From Nonomuraea cavernae (lineage in GTDB: Bacteria > Actinomycetota > Actinomycetes > Streptosporangiales > Streptosporangiaceae), in the NCBI RefSeq assembly GCF_014646355.1, contig NZ_BMNH01000028.1, positions 1 to 64,000 on the forward strand: a DNA stretch of 64,000 nt, read 5' to 3'. Made by a program: the position numbers and the translations under genes. The notes under the pieces were generated by a model. That model was not told where the DNA came from. It saw nothing but the letters and a program-made list of their open reading frames with translations, and searched no databases. Below are positions 7,392 through 15,844 of this stretch, piece after piece (position 1 is the first letter of the stretch; each line of letters opens with the position of its first letter).

Positions 7392-8351
7392 GTGAGGCTG
7401 CGTCACCATGCGGACTTGGCTCCACCATCCCGGGGCGCGGAGATGGTGAGTGCGGCGGCAGGTCCCGAGGGAGAACTCGTCGTTGTGTGGGCCTCGCAAG
7501 AGAACGCCGATGCGCTGACCGCTCGGACTGTCACACCCGCTGGGGCATCTTCTGCCGATTCACCTACGGCCGCGCCCGTCTCGCTGCATGTCTCCACGTA
7601 CCGTCCCCATCTGGCGAGGTCGGTTTCCATCGTCGGGCAGTCACTGGCGCACATCGCTGTCCAGCCGCTGCCGGGCGGGGGCGTGCTCTTGGTGGGGGCA
7701 CGGTGCCGTTGGCGTAACGGGGCGGCTGAGTACAACGCTGCCGTCTACGATGCCGATGGGCAGCTCCTGCGGAAGGGCGTGCTGGGAGACGGAATCGCTG
7801 ACGTGCAGACGACGCTTTCCGGCGACATATGGGTGAGCTATTTCGACGAAGGCGTGTACGGCAACTTCGGATGGGGAGAGGCAGACAGTCCTGCACCCAT
7901 CGGCTCCCCCGGGCTGATCCGCTTTCGGTCTGACCTGAGTCTCGCATGGCGGTACCCGTACCAGCGCGAGTTCGGTGCGATCTCCGATTGCTATGCGTTG
8001 AACGTGACGGGGGATGAAGCGTGGGCTTACTACTACACTGACTTCCCGATTGTGCGGGTCCGAGCTGCCGCGGTTGCCGGCTGGTCCACGGAGGTGCGTG
8101 GCGCTCATGCGCTCGTTGTCGCCGATGACCGGGTGGCGCTCGTCGGCGGGTATGGCGAGCATCGGCACAGGGTGGTCGCGGGGAGTATTCAGGGAGAAGC
8201 CTTTTCGGTGGATCGTCCTACCCGGCTGGTAATGCCCAATGGACGACCGGTTCCCAGGACAGCGACCCTATTGGGCCGAGGCAGTGAGCTCCACGTCGTC
8301 GCAGGCCTTAGTTGGCTGAAGCTGGGTTTCGAGGACCTGACGACAGGCTGA
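7392..8351 (+). CDS. Hypothetical protein, likely beta-propeller-like
   Basis: A 319-residue cytoplasmic protein started at the GTG at 7392, preceded by GGAAGG at good spacing; the frame is open further upstream but not protein-like. It is made of repeated short beta-rich stretches with Gly turns: GPEGELVVVWAS, LPGGGVLLVGARC, LSGDIWVSYFDEGVYG, DDRVALVGGYG, RGSELHVVAGLSW. This reads like a six- or seven-bladed propeller without catalytic residues. The segment DIWVSYFDEGVYGNFGWG is notably Trp/Tyr/Gly rich. Similar proteins seem common in actinomycetes as hypotheticals. No operon partner. Function unknown. Confidence 0.65.
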   Translation: MRLRHHADLAPPSRGAEMVSAAAGPEGELVVVWASQENADALTARTVTPAGASSADSPTAAPVSLHVSTYRPHLARSVSIVGQSLAHIAVQPLPGGGVLLVGARCRWRNGAAEYNAAVYDADGQLLRKGVLGDGIADVQTTLSGDIWVSYFDEGVYGNFGWGEADSPAPIGSPGLIRFRSDLSLAWRYPYQREFGAISDCYALNVTGDEAWAYYYTDFPIVRVRAAAVAGWSTEVRGAHALVVADDRVALVGGYGEHRHRVVAGSIQGEAFSVDRPTRLVMPNGRPVPRTATLLGRGSELHVVAGLSWLKLGFEDLTTG

Positions 8352-8439
8352 GTGGTCAACTGGCGCTCCCTGGCACAACGCAGGGACACCGCGTCGCGCC
8401 AGTCAAGGTCGTGACGGCTCCGCCCGGCACGAAAGCGGA

Positions 8440-8530
8440 CCCGCGCCGTCGACGACCTGGTCAAAGCGCCGACAGCGGCATCTCCAAAAGCGAGGTCTCG
8501 CGCATCTGCCAGGACCTGGACGCCCAGGCG
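8440..8530 (+). pseudogene. IS256-type (mutator) transposase fragment
   Basis: The plus strand encodes DSGISKSEVSRICQDLDAQ, a conserved helix of IS256-family transposases (usually followed by the DDE core). Just upstream, in a different frame, VDDLVKA is readable, so a frameshift separates two pieces of the same motif. Only about 30 codons survive. Confidence 0.65.
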
Positions 8531-8549
8531 CAGCCCGGCGTGCACCGGG

Positions 8550-8690
8550 CGCCTTCTGCGCGAGTGCTGGTGGATCCGCCGGATCAGGTCCGTCAGCCAG
8601 GCGTGCCGGATGGCCCCTGTCGAGGGCGGCCGGTCCCCGCCAGGCGTAGTAGCCGGACACCGACACGGCCAGGACAGGCATGGTGCCCGT
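8550..8690 (-). pseudogene. IS3-type OrfB transposase fragment
   Basis: The minus strand reads MPVLAVSVSGYYAWR, the start-of-catalytic-region signature (VSxSGYYxWR) of IS3-family OrfB. In another frame it reads RHAWLTDLIRRIHQHSR, the segment that normally follows. Frameshifts break the gene and no DDE triad is left. It touches the IS256 scrap, so two elements decayed at one spot. Confidence 0.7.
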
Positions 8691-8738
8691 ATGCCGCAGA
8701 TCGTGTGGACGCCGGTCGCCCGCGAGCGGGAGACGGCG

Positions 8739-9698
8739 TCAGATCGGGGGCAGGAGCCGGGCGAGCCAGTCGGTACGGGTTCTGCGGGCCGTGGCCGAGA
8801 TGTGTGCCTGCGGGTACAGGGCGTCGAATCCGTGGAAGCCGCCCGCCCAGACGTGGAGTTCGGCCTGGCCGCCGGCCGCCCAGATACGGGTGGCGTAGTC
8901 GGTGTCCTCGTCGCGGAAAACCTCGGCTGAGCCGGTGTCGATGTAGGTGGTCGGCAGGCCCGAAAGGTCGTCGGCCAGCGCGGGCGAGACGTACTCGGAC
9001 ACCTTGTCGTCGGTGAGGTCACCGAGGACGGCACGCCAGCCGAACTCGTTCATCTCACGGGTCCAGACGCCGGGGACGCCGGAGTACTGGCGGCTGGAGG
9101 TGCTGGTGTTGCGGTGGTCGAGCATGGGGCAGATCAGCATCTGCGCGGCGATCGCCGGGGCGCCGAGGTCGCGGGCCAGCAGGGTGACGCCGGCGGCGAG
9201 GCCGCCGCCGGCGCTGGCGCCGGCGACGACGATCCGGGCGGGGTCGATGCCCAGTTCTTCGGAGTGTTCGGCGATCCAGAGCAGTCCCTGGTAGCAGTCG
9301 TCGACGAGGGCGGTGCCGGTGGCCTCGGGTGCGAGCCGGTAGTCCACCGAGACCACGACCGCGCCGAACTCATCGAGCCACTCCAGCGGGATGTCGATCT
9401 GCGAGAAGCGGTCGCCCATGACCATCCCGCCGCCGTGCATCCAGTAAACGCAGGGGGCGGCGCTGATGCGATCGGTGCTCGCGGGGCTGAAGACCGACAG
9501 GGGAATCGGGGCGCCGTCCTTGGCGGGCACGGTGATCTCGCGCCGGTCGACCTGCCGGTGTGCGAGCAGGGACTCGACAGGCGTCGATGGGAGCCGCCGC
9601 AGTTGCGCGAGCACTTCTGGGGTGAGCTGGGACATCAGCGGCATGTCGGCCAGCAGCTCACGCAGTTCGGGGTCCAGGTCGGGTCGTGCCGTGGTCAT
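8739..9698 (-). CDS. Alpha/beta hydrolase, HSL-type esterase
   Basis: A 319-residue hydrolase of the hormone-sensitive-lipase (HSL, family IV) group. It has the oxyanion motif HGGG at 88-91, the nucleophile elbow GASAG with Ser162, and a likely Asp263 and His289 (GGFHGFD) completing the triad. Such enzymes cleave short-chain esters in the cytoplasm. The ATG at 9698 follows an AAAGG box. The ABM monooxygenase gene lies just upstream on the same strand (83 bp), and a divergent AraC regulator beyond it probably controls both. The substrate cannot be told from sequence. No signal peptide. Confidence 0.88.
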   Translation of the reverse strand: MTTARPDLDPELRELLADMPLMSQLTPEVLAQLRRLPSTPVESLLAHRQVDRREITVPAKDGAPIPLSVFSPASTDRISAAPCVYWMHGGGMVMGDRFSQIDIPLEWLDEFGAVVVSVDYRLAPEATGTALVDDCYQGLLWIAEHSEELGIDPARIVVAGASAGGGLAAGVTLLARDLGAPAIAAQMLICPMLDHRNTSTSSRQYSGVPGVWTREMNEFGWRAVLGDLTDDKVSEYVSPALADDLSGLPTTYIDTGSAEVFRDEDTDYATRIWAAGGQAELHVWAGGFHGFDALYPQAHISATARRTRTDWLARLLPPI

Positions 9699-9781
9699 GC
9701 TTGTTGCTGCCTTTCGTGGGGTGGTGCCGTCGGCCGGACGAGGACGGGGCCCTCCTCGGCGGGCTGGGGATCGATCCGGGG

Positions 9782-10099
9782 TCAGAAGGCGGCCTTGCCG
9801 CGGACCGGAACGTAGTCGGTGTACTCGGATTCCTTGGCGAGAAGTACGTCGATCTGCGCCACGATGGCCTGGGCCGCCTCGCCGGCGAAGATCCGGTGGT
9901 GGTCCTCCGCACTGCTCCACCCCTCGATGACGTGGACGACGTCGGGATCGGACACCGAACGGGAGACGAGGTAGACGATGCAGTGTTCGCTCGCGCCAGG
10001 ACTGCCCTCGTTCAGTCCGGTCAGCAGCAGGTCGACCAGCCGGTCGCCCATTCCGGGCTTGGCGGTCAGGGTGGCGTTGAAGCCGTAGTTGACAATCAT
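9782..10099 (-). CDS. Antibiotic biosynthesis monooxygenase (ABM) domain protein
   Basis: A 105-residue protein with the small ferredoxin-like ABM fold: a first strand with MIVNYGFNATLTAK, a helix GMGDRLVDLLLTG, strands CIVYLVSRSV and VVHVIEGWSS, and a final helix. Members act as cofactor-free monooxygenases on polyketide or quinone substrates, or in other small-molecule oxidations. I chose the ATG at 10099, preceded by GAAGAAGG; an in-frame upstream ATG at 10138 would add 13 poorly placed residues. It is probably co-transcribed with the esterase downstream and regulated by the divergent AraC gene. Confidence 0.8.
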   Translation of the reverse strand: MIVNYGFNATLTAKPGMGDRLVDLLLTGLNEGSPGASEHCIVYLVSRSVSDPDVVHVIEGWSSAEDHHRIFAGEAAQAIVAQIDVLLAKESEYTDYVPVRGKAAF

Positions 10100-10242
10100 G
10101 GAGGCCTTCTTCTCGGTGATGGAGTGAGGTGATTCCATCCAACCGAGATGACCTGTGGAAACGCTAGAACATTACTCGCTCGTACTTGCACGATCCTCGC
10201 AGTGATGGGAGTCGAAGCGTGGAGTGGTGCTGCAATGGACAC

Positions 10243-11148
10243 ATGTACCTCGAAGAGCTCCGCACCCTCCTGGCCCGGCACGCCCGCCCTGACTGGACCA
10301 CCGCCATCGACGGCGTGCTGATCTCGAAGGTCGACCGACCGGATCCACCGGCGCCCTCCATGACCGGTACGGTGCTCGCGGTCATCGCCCAGGGCGCCAA
10401 ACGCCTCGCGCTGGGAGACCGGGTCTACGAGTACGGCCCCGGGCAGTACCTGATCGCGTCCGTCGACCTGCCCGTCACCGGACAGTTCACCCAGGCCGAA
10501 CCCGGGCAGCCGGCCCTCGGCTTCGGTCTCACGCTGAAACCGTCCGCCGTCGCCGAACTGCTGCTGCAGGCCGGTCCCGGAGACACCCCCCGCGCCGGCG
10601 GGGGCGCGCCGTCCGGGATCGCCGTCAGCGACGCCCCGCCCGCTCTGCTCGACGCGGCGGTCCGGCTGCTGCGCCTGCTCGACGAACCCCGCGACCGCGC
10701 CGTACTGGCCCCGCTGGTCAAACGCGAGATCCTGTGGCGCCTGATCACCGGCGAGCAGGGCGCGGCGGTGCGCCAGCTCGGCCTCGCCGACAGCAGTCTC
10801 AGCCATGTCTCCCGGGCCGTGCGCTGGATCCGGGAGCACTACGCGGAACCCTTCCGGGTCGAAGACGTGGCACGCCTGTCCGGCATGGGCGTCTCCGCCT
10901 TCTACCGCAACTTCCAGGCGGTGACCGCGATGAGCCCCATCCAGTTCCAGAAACAGATCCGGCTCCAGGAGGCCCGGCTGCTGCTCGCCACCCACCCGGG
11001 CGACGTCACCGGGGTCGGCCATCGCGTCGGCTACGACAACCCGTCGCAGTTCAGCCGTGAGTACCGCCGCCAGTTCGGCGTCCCCCCGAGCCGGGACGCG
11101 GCCCGCCTGCGGAACACCGTACGCACTCCCGAGAGTGTCCTGCCCTGA
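10243..11148 (+). CDS. AraC-family transcriptional regulator
   Basis: A 301-residue regulator. The N-terminal ~150 residues are an AraC_N (type II arabinose-operon-like) sensor domain (SMTGTVLAVIAQGAKRL, then YEYGPGQYLIASVDLPV). The C-terminal ~100 residues hold two helix-turn-helix motifs (RVEDVARLSGMGVSAFYRNF and VGHRVGYDNPSQFSREYRRQ). The start at 10243 gives the usual N-terminus (MYLEELRTLL); a frame extension upstream is not conserved-looking. It is transcribed divergently from the ABM monooxygenase and esterase genes across a 143-bp gap and probably controls them. The ligand is unknown. Confidence 0.9.
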   Translation: MYLEELRTLLARHARPDWTTAIDGVLISKVDRPDPPAPSMTGTVLAVIAQGAKRLALGDRVYEYGPGQYLIASVDLPVTGQFTQAEPGQPALGFGLTLKPSAVAELLLQAGPGDTPRAGGGAPSGIAVSDAPPALLDAAVRLLRLLDEPRDRAVLAPLVKREILWRLITGEQGAAVRQLGLADSSLSHVSRAVRWIREHYAEPFRVEDVARLSGMGVSAFYRNFQAVTAMSPIQFQKQIRLQEARLLLATHPGDVTGVGHRVGYDNPSQFSREYRRQFGVPPSRDAARLRNTVRTPESVLP

Positions 11149-11274
11149 GCGGGGCTGGACCGCAAACGAGGATCGTGCAAGAGGTGCGAGGACAGTTCTC
11201 CTGAGGTTGTCACCTCTCGATTCGGCGGTTTCACCACTTGCCTTGAAGATTCGACCGGTTGCTAGCCTGCTCGC

Positions 11275-11487
11275 GTGGCACTCACCGTTGATCGACAGTT
11301 CCCTGCCGCGCTCGCCGCCGCGATGGCGGTTCCGTTCGACTATGACGGCGGTGAGGGGTCGACTTCGAGCCCTTCGCGGCATTCCTGTCCGCTGAGGAGA
11401 CCACCTGTTGTCTTCCTCGGTTCCGAAGGGGAGACCGGCGTCGTCGCGCGTGACCTGGGCGACACCATCATGAAACTCTGTCGATGA
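11275..11487 (+). pseudogene. Decayed conserved hypothetical gene
   Basis: A GTG at 11275 opens ALTVDRQFPAALAAAMAVPFDY. After a one-base frame change the match continues as VDFEPFAAFLSAEETT, then, after an internal deletion, as PVVFLGSEGETGVVARDLGD in the first frame. These three blocks read like consecutive parts of one common actinobacterial protein with its centre missing, so the gene is broken by a frameshift plus deletion. It has been likened in annotation to SUKH-type proteins, but I cannot confirm that. Not functional. Confidence 0.5.
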
Positions 11488-11511
11488 GCCCGACAGCTGT
11501 CTCATTCCCTT

Positions 11512-11688
11512 GAGGATGTGGGGCGAGTTCAAGTGCAGGCGCATCGGCCCGTCGAGTTACGGCTCCCGTATTCAGGGAGATAACGCATGTGGCCGGTCCG
11601 CGAACTGAGGACGCCTTTCTCGACGCCTTCGGCTTCGAGTTGAATGAAAGAATCGTCGATTACGCGGACACGTGATAAGTGCGCCATG
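11512..11688 (-). pseudogene. Truncated paralogue of the gene at 25761-26513
   Basis: The minus strand from the ATG at 11688 encodes MAHLSRVRVIDDSFIQLEAE and, further on, GHMRYLPEYGSRN. This parallels MAHLSTVRAVDNSIIQLEVE and GHVRYLPKYGSRN in the intact gene. After a frameshift the match continues as ADAPALELAP (intact copy ADVWALELAP) and stops near 11512. Only ~60 of 250 codons remain. The homology continues into the upstream region to about 11782, so the 5' end and its promoter were duplicated together. Confidence 0.8.
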
Positions 11689-12022
11689 CAGCATTTCCCT
11701 GACAGGCGGCCAGTAGTGGGATCTGGGCGAGGTCGAGGCCTGGGCGCAGTCTTACATGATCACAAGTCGCCGTCAAGACTGTTGCGCTGTCGGTGAAGTC
11801 TCCTGGTCAAGCGACTGGAGGCGTCGGGCGGGTCACTCGAATGAGGGTCGACGTAACTCTGAACGACCGTGTAACCACTCACCGAAGCGGACCGGGTCCA
11901 AATGAGCGCGGGCCCGGGTTTCGTGCGCTGAAAGTTACGCTAAGTGCCGAGAAATACCCTATTGATCATCCGGGCGCCGCCGTGTCATAGTCGCTCCGTT
12001 GTACACGGGGAAGGAGACGAAA
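11689..12022. other. Duplicated upstream region and promoter space
   Basis: 11689-11782 aligns with the region upstream of the gene starting at 26513 (shared block GCCTGGGCGCAGT and ATGATC, then GTCAAGAC). The rest shows no gene and ends in the promoter of the secreted protein at 12023. I cannot assign its -35/-10 boxes with confidence. Confidence 0.55.
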
Positions 12023-12412
12023 TTGTTTTCTCGTAAGATCGGTCGCCGGACGGCGGTCGTCGTGGCGCTGGTCGGCCTGGCGATGTCGCCCGCGGCCGTA
12101 GCCAACGCGCAAACGGCCTCCGCCGCTCTGGCCTGCGGGGGCCCCACGGCCAAAACACCGTGGAAGGTGGGCACCAACATCTGGGGCGAAGGGTTCGCCG
12201 GCTCATGCGCCGGCGACTACCGGATCTTCGTCGAGCGTTCGCGGTACTACGGGTGGGAGACCATGGCCGCGTCGCAGTGGATCAAGGCCAACGAGGGGAC
12301 GGTGGTGACGTACAACTGCTCGGGCACAGGGACGCACACGTTCAGGTCCGCCGTCTGGAAGAGCGGCACGGGCATCATCAAGACGTCGGGCACCTTCCGG
12401 ACCTCGTGCTGA
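12023..12412 (+). CDS. Small secreted protein, unknown function
   Basis: A 129-residue precursor with a TTG start at 12023, seven bases after a strong GGGAAGGAG; an in-frame TTG at 11999 precedes that site and is unlikely. The N-terminus is a classical Sec signal (FSRKIGRRTAVVVALVGLAM, then AVANAQTASA), cleaved after about residue 36. The mature ~93 residues have four Cys, enough for two disulphides, and many Gly, Thr, Ser and Trp residues (KVGTNIWGEG, FRSAVWKSGTG), suggesting a compact beta fold. There is no catalytic motif. It stands alone on the plus strand. It could be an inhibitor or cell-surface protein; I do not recognise it. Confidence 0.75.
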   Translation: MFSRKIGRRTAVVVALVGLAMSPAAVANAQTASAALACGGPTAKTPWKVGTNIWGEGFAGSCAGDYRIFVERSRYYGWETMAASQWIKANEGTVVTYNCSGTGTHTFRSAVWKSGTGIIKTSGTFRTSC

Positions 12413-12617
12413 CCCCATCCTGACCGTCGGGGAAGCGGCCGCAGCTCGCGTGCGTGAGAGGGGCGCACGTCTCTGGTCCGGAAGATCGACCGCCGCGGGC
12501 CATGGCGGCGCCGGCGGATGAGCACACCCAGCGGTTCGGAGAAAGCTGAGTTCGGAGGCGGCGTCCAGGGTTGGCGTCGTCTCCGAAACTCGGACTGCTA
12601 CACCTGCGCAGGAATTC

Positions 12618-12713
12618 CTACCGCGTCGGCGTGAAGGACGAGACGATCAGCCAGATGCCGGCGGCCGCGATCACGACGACGATGGCGACTTCCCTTGTTC
12701 GACCGGGAATCAT
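12618..12713 (-). CDS. Possible 31-residue single-span peptide, or tail of the frameshifted gene upstream
   Basis: An ATG at 12713 opens MIPGRTREVAIVVVIAAAGI, and then WLIVSSFTPTR, a tidy single-span membrane peptide. It lies in the same frame as the TM-like continuation of the membrane gene upstream, so it may be the last span of that gene rather than a separate one. No clear ribosome binding site precedes it. Confidence 0.3.
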   Translation of the reverse strand: MIPGRTREVAIVVVIAAAGIWLIVSSFTPTR

Positions 12714-12733
12714 GCTGGTCGACCGTTCCCTGA

Positions 12734-13651
12734 TCACGTTTCGTGCCAGGTGGACGGTCCCGGCCCAGGAGATTCGCGCCAGGGGGCTCCGAACGGCCGC
12801 TGCGACGAGAAGGGCCGCGAAAGCAGCGGCCACCGTATCGAATCGACGAAAGGCGTCATCTCGACATCGCCGCTGTACTGGCTGATGTACGTCACGACGT
12901 CGAGCAGCGGGAAGAGAAGCAGGGCCGCCGCGGCCGCTGTGCCGGCAAGTCTTCCCCATCGGATGGAGGCGGTGACGTTCGCGGTCGCCGCCAATACGAC
13001 GAGAACGACCGGCAAGCCGATCCCGTCGGCCTCGCAGGTCCACCAGGCGAGGTCGTCCCAGAAGGATTCCGAAATCTGGATGTAGACGCCGCTGAGCAGG
13101 CGGTTGTCGGATGCGACCGTCCAGCGGTGGAACATCGGTGTCCACGCCGCCGCGACGACGGCGCCCGCCCACAGGATGAACCCGTGCCGCCTCCGAGGCA
13201 GGGGTGACCGAGCCGCCAGGCGCAGCGCCCCTGCGGCCACCGGATAACAGACGATCAACGGCCAAGGTGGCACGACCGCACGATCCTGTCCGGTGCATGG
13301 GTCGGGGCCCGGCAGAAGGAACGCGGTGACGAGCCCGAAGGCGAGCACGGCGCCGACCGCGGCGACGGCGGTGAGCGTGGCCCGGCGTGACCCGCGTAGG
13401 AGCAGTCCGGCCACGACGACCGGCAGCAGGAGAACGCCCCAGAACAGCAGCTCTCCCGGCACGTTCTCCAGCGCGTAAGGGCCTTCGACTTGGTAGGGGG
13501 CGGTGTCCGTCACGGAACAGAACCAGCCGACGCTCTGCCTGCCGACCCCGAAGGTCGTCAGGATCACCGGTCCGGACGCGGCCAGAACCGCACCTAAGCG
13601 CAGCACCGCCGCCGCCGGAGATGGCGCTTCTGCCGCGGGGCCCGGCATCAC
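12734..13651 (-). CDS. Polytopic membrane protein, 3' end possibly frameshifted
   Basis: A 305-residue membrane protein with about six spans: residues ~12-35, ~67-85, ~92-113, ~131-146, ~162-176 and ~215-255 (two). Cys in the loops (WFCSVTD, DPCTGQ) may pair. After YISQYSGDVEMTPFVDSIR near 12850 the sequence becomes Pro/Arg/Trp-rich and unlike a membrane protein. The neighbouring frame at the same point reads TVAAAFAALLVAAAVRS, a good span, and stays open to 12618. A single-base frameshift at about 12840-12860 is therefore likely; the restored protein would have two more spans. Function unknown. Confidence 0.55.
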   Translation of the reverse strand: MMPGPAAEAPSPAAAVLRLGAVLAASGPVILTTFGVGRQSVGWFCSVTDTAPYQVEGPYALENVPGELLFWGVLLLPVVVAGLLLRGSRRATLTAVAAVGAVLAFGLVTAFLLPGPDPCTGQDRAVVPPWPLIVCYPVAAGALRLAARSPLPRRRHGFILWAGAVVAAAWTPMFHRWTVASDNRLLSGVYIQISESFWDDLAWWTCEADGIGLPVVLVVLAATANVTASIRWGRLAGTAAAAALLLFPLLDVVTYISQYSGDVEMTPFVDSIRWPLLSRPFSSQRPFGAPWRESPGPGPSTWHET

Positions 13652-13760
13652 GGCACCTTCTCCCGGAAATGATCAATCCGGGCCAGGGTAGCGGATGACC
13701 GCCGACTGAACGGGGTCCTTTTTCTGTCGACGGTGTAGGCCGATCGCCGGAGGGCGGGAA

Positions 13761-13793
13761 CCTCGGCTCGTCATCCATGAGGACGAGCCGAGG
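13761..13793 (-). terminator. Terminator of the protease gene
   Basis: A perfect 12-bp inverted repeat, CCTCGGCTCGTC and GACGAGCCGAGG, with a 9-nt loop lies ten bases past the stop of the minus-strand protease gene. It is a strong factor-independent type hairpin without a T-run, and could also stop transcription from the other side. Confidence 0.8.
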
Positions 13794-13803
13794 CGCCCAG
13801 CGG

Positions 13804-15315
13804 TTACGGTTTCCGGTAGCCCAAGGAGTAGGGGCCGGAGCCGCTGGCCGAGTTCACCAGGTAGCTGTAGTAACCGGCGGTGCCGGTGTAGGTGATCTTC
13901 TCGTCAGGGCCCGGGCCGTCGGAGCTGGCGACGGTGCGCCAGGTCTGGCCGTTCCACTTCTGCAGGTACAGGTCGAAGTCCGCGCCGTTGGGGCCGTCCA
14001 GGCAGGCGGAATGGACGCCTGAGGTGTTGGACCAGTAGTACGAGCCGGGTGGCTGGTAGGCGTACTGGCCGTTGGCCAGGGAGCCGGTGACGGTGCTCGG
14101 GTAGCCGGTGCAGGTGCTCGTGGCGGTGGTGGTCTTCAGGGTCAGGCCGTAGGCGGTGAGGATCTCGCCGATCGGCTGGAAGTAGGTGGTGCCGCCCGAA
14201 GTGCAGTCGCCCGAACCGCCGGAGGTGACCCCTTGGGCCTGGTCGACGGAGATGAACGAACCGCCCGAGTCGCCGGGTTCGGCGCAGACGTTGGTACGGG
14301 TCAGCTGGGTGACGGTGCCCTGGGGGTAGGTGACGCTGGCGTCGCGTTGCTGGATGAGGCCGCAGTGCCAGTCGGTGGTGGAGCCGGACCGGCAGACCGA
14401 CGCGCCCTCGATGGCGACCCTGGCGCCGGCGACGGGCACGGTGCCGCCCTGGCCGTTGTCCACCGCGGGCTTGGGGGTCCAGCTGGAGTTCACCGCGACC
14501 CAGGCGTAGTCGTTGCCGGGGAAGCTCGATCCCTGGAACACGCCTTGGGTGACGCGGTTGAAGCCGGTGGTGGTGGCGCCGGCCGCACCGCAGTGACCGG
14601 CGGTGACGAAACCGTTCACGGCGCCCTTGACCACGGGGAAGCCGATCGAGCAGCGGCTGGTGGTGCCGATGTAGTAGGCGTCGCCGCCCACCAGGTCGTA
14701 CAGGGGCTGGGGGATTTCGGTGGAGGGCAGCACGAGCACCGCGTCGGTGTCCACGCCGGCGCCTTCGACGACGATCCGGGTCTGCTCGAGGTGCGGGGCC
14801 AGAACGACCACTTTGTTGCGCTTGACGTCGACGTAGCGCACGCTCGACACCGGGTAGTCGGTCGCTCTCTGCGGCTTCGAGGGCAGAGCCTGGTCGAGCT
14901 TCCTCTTGATCGCGGTCAGTTCCGTCAGTGACCTGGCGACCACTTCGGCCTGGGCGCCCGCGTCGAGGATCCGCGGAATGTCGGCGTCGCTCGTGGTGGC
15001 CACCACGAGGGTGTGCGCGCTGTCTCCTCGGAGCCAGGCGCCGGCGAAGCGGCTGCCGAGCGTCCTGCTCAGCTGCGTCGCGATCGGGGTCAGGCGGGTC
15101 TCGTTCAGCAGGCGGGCCCGTGCCTGGGTCATGCTGATCTTCAGGTCGCGGACGAGCGCCTCCAGCATGCCCGGCGGTGGTTCGAACGCGCTCGCGGTGG
15201 TCGAGGCGGTGGGGATGCTCGCGGGCCGGCCCTCGGCGGCGGCCGGGACGGTGGACAGGGTAAGGGTGGCGATCGCTAGGGCGCATCCTGTGCTTACGGC
15301 ATGTCGGCGGGGCAT
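13804..15315 (-). CDS. Streptogrisin-like secreted serine protease (family S1)
   Basis: A 503-residue secreted protease. In order: a Sec signal (~1-28), an alpha-lytic-protease-type propeptide (~45-200; it folds the enzyme and is then removed), a chymotrypsin-fold domain (~210-395), and a Gly/Tyr-rich beta domain (~405-503) like bacterial pre-peptidase C-terminal domains. The triad is His241 (TAGHC), Asp269 (GNDYAWV) and Ser350 (GDSGGSF). Cys222/Cys242, Cys308/Cys318 and Cys344/Cys371 look paired. The ATG at 15315 follows TTGAGGAGA and begins the signal; upstream in-frame ATGs lack such a site. The gene stands alone and ends in a strong hairpin. Confidence 0.93.
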   Translation of the reverse strand: MPRRHAVSTGCALAIATLTLSTVPAAAEGRPASIPTASTTASAFEPPPGMLEALVRDLKISMTQARARLLNETRLTPIATQLSRTLGSRFAGAWLRGDSAHTLVVATTSDADIPRILDAGAQAEVVARSLTELTAIKRKLDQALPSKPQRATDYPVSSVRYVDVKRNKVVVLAPHLEQTRIVVEGAGVDTDAVLVLPSTEIPQPLYDLVGGDAYYIGTTSRCSIGFPVVKGAVNGFVTAGHCGAAGATTTGFNRVTQGVFQGSSFPGNDYAWVAVNSSWTPKPAVDNGQGGTVPVAGARVAIEGASVCRSGSTTDWHCGLIQQRDASVTYPQGTVTQLTRTNVCAEPGDSGGSFISVDQAQGVTSGGSGDCTSGGTTYFQPIGEILTAYGLTLKTTTATSTCTGYPSTVTGSLANGQYAYQPPGSYYWSNTSGVHSACLDGPNGADFDLYLQKWNGQTWRTVASSDGPGPDEKITYTGTAGYYSYLVNSASGSGPYSLGYRKP

Positions 15316-15610
15316 GGGTCTCCTCAACCTCGGCTTTGCAGGCATGAGGGGGGAATCGCCGCGTATCGCAGAGTGATCATGCGATATCGGCAGCGCCACC
15401 TTAATCCAGCCGTTGCCGACCAAGGTCGCGAAACGCGCGCGCCACGCGTAAGGAATGTTCTAGGTGAGTGGTCCGCAAGCTGCGGGTGTGGCCGTGTCGA
15501 TTCCGGTGGCGCGCGATCGACGCGTTGGCGAGACGACAGGTGAGTGGCCGGACAGCCCGGTCCCGCCTGGCGAGCCGGGTCGACGGGCTCGCGACGATGA
15601 ACGAGATGAC

Positions 15611-15844
15611 ATGAGCAAGGTCAAGTCCTCGGAACACGTAGGAGATGGTGTGAGCACCGTGGTCGGAGGTCAGGCATTCGCCCTCGGACTGGTGGACGAG
15701 GTGGCGATGGACGTCGTGCCCGTGGTCTTCGGCTCAGGCAAGCGGTACTTCGGGTCGGTCGACGCCCAGTATCTGCTCGAGGACCCGCACACGGTGATCC
15801 AGGGCGACCGGGTGCTGCACCTGCTCTATCGAGTCCGCCGTTGA
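15611..15844 (+). pseudogene. RibD/DHFR-like reductase, 3' remnant
   Basis: From about 15655 the plus frame reads VVGGQAFALGLVDEVAMDVV, then PVVFGSGKRYFGS and LLEDPHTVIQGDRVLHL. This is the C-terminal third of a dihydrofolate reductase/RibD-C-family protein, where GGxxLA...GLVDE is the typical signature. The upstream part, with the substrate and NADPH sites, is absent and replaced by Arg-rich non-homologous sequence. An ATG at 15611 could start a ~77-residue peptide but it would be inactive. The stop overlaps the 3' end of the convergent thioesterase gene by 19 bp. Confidence 0.65.

Larger units (their letters stand above)
8352..8738. other. Transposase graveyard between two genes
   Basis: This gap contains two unrelated transposase scraps (8440-8530 and 8550-8690), described separately. 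No intact gene and no terminal inverted repeats are visible. Confidence 0.6.
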
